Shown: positions 12,807 to 15,414 of the stretch, piece by piece
How the letters are laid out: every line of letters begins with the position of its first letter
Position numbering within the stretch: the first letter of the stretch is position 1
Assembly (NCBI GenBank): GCA_030594725.1
Contig: JAUVEQ010000020.1
Span: 1-15,414 of the forward strand
Origin: Methanobacteriota archaeon
Lineage (GTDB): Archaea > Thermoplasmatota > DTKX01 > GCA-020343715
Reading direction: 5' to 3'
Length of the DNA stretch: 15,414 nucleotides
Notes under the pieces: model-generated
Seen by the model: only the letters and a program-made list of their open reading frames with translations
Database searches by the model: none
What the model was told of the DNA's origin: nothing
Program-made: the position numbers and the translations under genes

Positions 12807-15414
12807 ATGTTGAAACGTTCTTCTCGGCAATTCATGCCAATCCTGGTGATCGCCCTGTTCATGATGGGGGGCGCGTTCGCCTCTGCACCCAGTATAGAAT
12901 TTGAAAACGAACCCGCCGTATGGCAAGTGGGGGCCGGAGGCTTCGACACCATCAAGGAGGCCATGGATATCGCGAGCGACGGTGACATCATCAAGCTGGG
13001 CCCGGGCATCTACGACGAGCCCATCGTGGTCAACAAGGGGGTGACGATCGTCGGTTCACCCCAGGCCATCGTGACGACGACGATGATCGTGAACACCAAT
13101 TCCTGGCCAGAGATCAAGGACACCACCTTCATCGGGATCTGGGACAACTCCACCAGCGAGGGATGGGACGCCGCGGGCATCATCACCCGCCAGACCTCTG
13201 GACCCGGTCCTGACAACAGTTACGTGAGCAACCTCAAGGTCACCAACTGCATCTTCCGCGACACCCGACAGGGCATCTTCCTGTTCGGGGCGAAGAACGC
13301 GGTCATCCAGGACTGCTCGTTCTATGGGAACTACCGTGGCATCACCATCAGGGGTCACTTCATCGGCAACAGGGAGTATTGGACCTCCTACGGCAACACC
13401 ATCAGGAACTGCAACTTCTACAACAATGTCGGGACCGGCGTCTATGACGGTGAGGCCATCTCGATCTTCGGGTCGAACGGCAACACCATTACCGGCTGCA
13501 CCATGGACAACAACTCGTACGGTGTCTACATCCAGGGCGGGGACCGGAACGTCATCTCGAGCAACACCATCACCAACTCCACCTACTATCCCCTGTTCTT
13601 CGAGAACATCCAGGCCGGCACCGTTACCGTCAGTGGCAACACCCTCATTGACAACGCCAAGGACGTGAAGTTCACCAACGCCACCGGCTTCACCTTCTCC
13701 GGTAATACCATGGAGGGCAACGGAGGTCCCATCGACCTGTACAACTGCAACGGCTTCACCTTCTCCAACAATGACATCGACGGGTCCACCGTGCTCCTTG
13801 ACCGCAGCAGGCAGGGGACCTTCTCCGGCAACACCTTCGTGTCCGGCGACGAGCAGACGTTCACCTTCGTGGGTAGCAAGATCAACTACGGACACATCAT
13901 CGGCGCCACCAACACCGTGGGCGGCAACCCGATCCGATACTACTACGACCTGAGCGACGTGACCCTCGCGAACGCCGTCGCGGGCTCCGTGATGCTCATG
14001 TACTGTCCCGACCCGACCCTTACGAACGTCACCGTCACCGACGGGGACGGGATCTGGCTCTTCAACTCGGCCGGCTACAGCATCAACGCCGACGTCACCA
14101 ACAGCCTGATGGGGATCAACATCGAGGACAGCAATGACGGCGTCATCACCTCTTCCAACGTGGATCCATCCACGCGGGGCTGGCAGGGCATCCGCCTCTT
14201 CGCCACGTCGGGAAGCGTCAGCAGCGATTGCGACATCCAGGCCGGCAATGGCCTGGCGTGGATGCTCCAAGCCGACTCCATTCACGACAGCTACAACGAC
14301 GTGTTCCCACCCAACTCGGTGGACGTGGAGACCACGAATGGCGGGCACCTGAAGGTCCACAACGCCCTCACCGTCAAGGTCTGGCAGAACGAGACCATCG
14401 GTCCCTACGAGGGAGCCGAGGTCGAGGTGACCCAGGACGACGTGCCTGTCTACCAGACCCCCCACTTCGGTGGCGCCATGTCGACCACGGACTCCGCAGG
14501 GAACATCCACGTGACGGTCCTCGACAGGGAGTTCGAGTACGACAACGACGCCCTCGAGCACGACCACAACGTGACGGTCTATGCCTCGGTGGACGACGTG
14601 TGGACGGATGGGATGGACTACATCGACATGAGCCGAAAGCGACTCCTTGAGTTCGAGATGACGGACATCACGGCACCCGCGATCCCCGCCAACCTCGCCG
14701 CGGTCGTCATACCCGCCGAGGACGCCATCGAGGTCTCTTGGGACACGAACCAGGACGACACCGTCCTATACTCCCTCTACTGGAACGAGCCCGGGGACTG
14801 GACCCTCATTCAGAACGTCACCGGGACCACGTTCAAGATCGACAGCGGCCTGGTCCACGGCACGGAGTACCAGTTCATAGTATCAGCCTGGGACGAGGTC
14901 CCCCTCGAGTCCATCTGGACCAACATGGCGATCGTGACCCACGTGGACGGACTAGCGCCAGCGGCCCCCACGGGCCTCGCAGCCTTCAGCGTGACCGGCG
15001 ACACCATCGTCCTCGAGTGGGCCGCCAACACAGAGGTGGACCTGGAGGGCTACAACCTGTACATGAACCAGACCGGCGGGGACTGGCAAGGTCCATGGGA
15101 TCTCGTCTCCGGGGGATTGACCACACTGACCTTCACCGTCGATGGGTTGGTCAGCGAGACCCCCTACTTCTTCGTCCTCTCGGCCTTCGACGAGGTTCCC
15201 AACGAGTCACCGTTCACAGTGGTACTGGAAGTGACCACGCTGGACGTGACGCCACCGGACGCACCGGTCCTGGACCTCCTGCCCGAACTGACCAACGTCG
15301 CTTCCCAGATCGTGACCGGGACCGCCGAGCCAGGCTCCATGGTCACGGTGTTCTTGAACGCTGTTGAGGTCGGAACGGCCTATGCGGACCCCGATGGGAC
15401 CTTCTCCTACGAGC
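12807..15414 (+). CDS. Secreted NosD-like beta-helix protein with FnIII and Ig-like domains (3' end outside window)
   Basis: The frame is open from the ATG at 12807 to the right edge, giving 869 residues so far. A signal peptide (LKRSSR, hydrophobic core, likely cut near AFA25 or ASA27) is followed by a right-handed parallel beta-helix from about residue 38 to 510. Its entry motif is GGFDTIKEAMDIASDGDIIK then GIYDEPIVVNKGVTIVG, and its rungs are rich in SGNTL, FSNND and similar turns. A NosD-type segment (NPIRYYYDLSDVTLANAVAG, then LMYCPDPTLTNVTV) lies near 372-410. Residues about 513-620 look like a carboxypeptidase-regulatory or Ig-like module (GPYEGAEVEVTQDD, then TTDSAGNIHVTV). Two FnIII-like domains (about 620-711 and 712-812) follow, then a bacterial-type Ig-like domain starting PPDAPVLDLL. 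Carbohydrate binding or a surface role is inferred; no catalytic residues are identifiable. The C-terminal anchor, if any, lies outside the window. The strong promoter suggests good expression. Confidence 0.92.
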   Translation, partial: MLKRSSRQFMPILVIALFMMGGAFASAPSIEFENEPAVWQVGAGGFDTIKEAMDIASDGDIIKLGPGIYDEPIVVNKGVTIVGSPQAIVTTTMIVNTNSWPEIKDTTFIGIWDNSTSEGWDAAGIITRQTSGPGPDNSYVSNLKVTNCIFRDTRQGIFLFGAKNAVIQDCSFYGNYRGITIRGHFIGNREYWTSYGNTIRNCNFYNNVGTGVYDGEAISIFGSNGNTITGCTMDNNSYGVYIQGGDRNVISSNTITNSTYYPLFFENIQAGTVTVSGNTLIDNAKDVKFTNATGFTFSGNTMEGNGGPIDLYNCNGFTFSNNDIDGSTVLLDRSRQGTFSGNTFVSGDEQTFTFVGSKINYGHIIGATNTVGGNPIRYYYDLSDVTLANAVAGSVMLMYCPDPTLTNVTVTDGDGIWLFNSAGYSINADVTNSLMGINIEDSNDGVITSSNVDPSTRGWQGIRLFATSGSVSSDCDIQAGNGLAWMLQADSIHDSYNDVFPPNSVDVETTNGGHLKVHNALTVKVWQNETIGPYEGAEVEVTQDDVPVYQTPHFGGAMSTTDSAGNIHVTVLDREFEYDNDALEHDHNVTVYASVDDVWTDGMDYIDMSRKRLLEFEMTDITAPAIPANLAAVVIPAEDAIEVSWDTNQDDTVLYSLYWNEPGDWTLIQNVTGTTFKIDSGLVHGTEYQFIVSAWDEVPLESIWTNMAIVTHVDGLAPAAPTGLAAFSVTGDTIVLEWAANTEVDLEGYNLYMNQTGGDWQGPWDLVSGGLTTLTFTVDGLVSETPYFFVLSAFDEVPNESPFTVVLEVTTLDVTPPDAPVLDLLPELTNVASQIVTGTAEPGSMVTVFLNAVEVGTAYADPDGTFSYE

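Noticed and set aside
12563..13009. 148-codon open frame on the minus strand ending in the 4-bp repeat
   Set aside because: It overlaps the start of the beta-helix gene in antisense, and its C-terminal half is a translation of the repeat (MDG/RIDG tetrapeptides).
13056..14567. 503-codon open frame on the minus strand
   Set aside because: It is antisense to the beta-helix gene, which has a promoter, ribosome binding site, signal peptide and recognisable domains.

Overview
The window looks archaeal, most likely a GC-rich member of the Thermoplasmatota or a related euryarchaeal lineage. The lineage is inferred from style, not from a marker gene. Supporting signs are TATA-type promoter elements upstream of several genes (AAATATAG, TTTATATAA, ATTATATC) and a mix of genes with GGAGGTG-type ribosome binding sites and genes with none. 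There are also large secreted or membrane-anchored proteins dense in N-glycosylation sequons, built from cadherin-like, FnIII-like and NosD-type beta-helix modules. No rRNA, tRNA, transposase or CRISPR array was seen.

Layout. Seven probable genes run on the minus strand. From right to left they are: a giant protein of 1902 residues (6666-12374) with an N-terminal zinc ribbon and 51 gapless TPR units; a doubtful 49-residue hydrophobic peptide (6416-6565); a 147-residue unknown (5915-6358) followed 3 nt later by an ElaA-like GNAT acetyltransferase (5360-5911); a 1318-residue surface protein with one C-terminal membrane segment and a cytoplasmic roadblock/longin-like domain (1329-5285); a 195-residue membrane-anchored beta-sandwich protein (649-1236); and the N-terminal 201 residues of a second TPR protein (1-604, running off the left edge). 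Divergent from these, a secreted beta-helix/FnIII protein starts at 12807 on the plus strand and runs off the right edge.

The 432-base divergent gap at 12375-12806 is the most structured non-coding stretch. It holds an 18-bp perfect palindrome just upstream of the TPR gene's ribosome binding site, a direct repeat near its putative TATA box, and 57 head-to-tail 4-bp units without one insertion or deletion. It ends with a strong promoter for the beta-helix gene.

The theme is cell-surface proteins alternating with cytosolic TPR scaffolds. A joint role, for example the surface protein signalling through its cytoplasmic domain to TPR scaffolds, is possible, but only gene proximity suggests it. 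Several genes carry an inverted repeat at or next to the expected transcription start, some overlapping the ribosome binding site. This recurring arrangement is the main regulatory observation.
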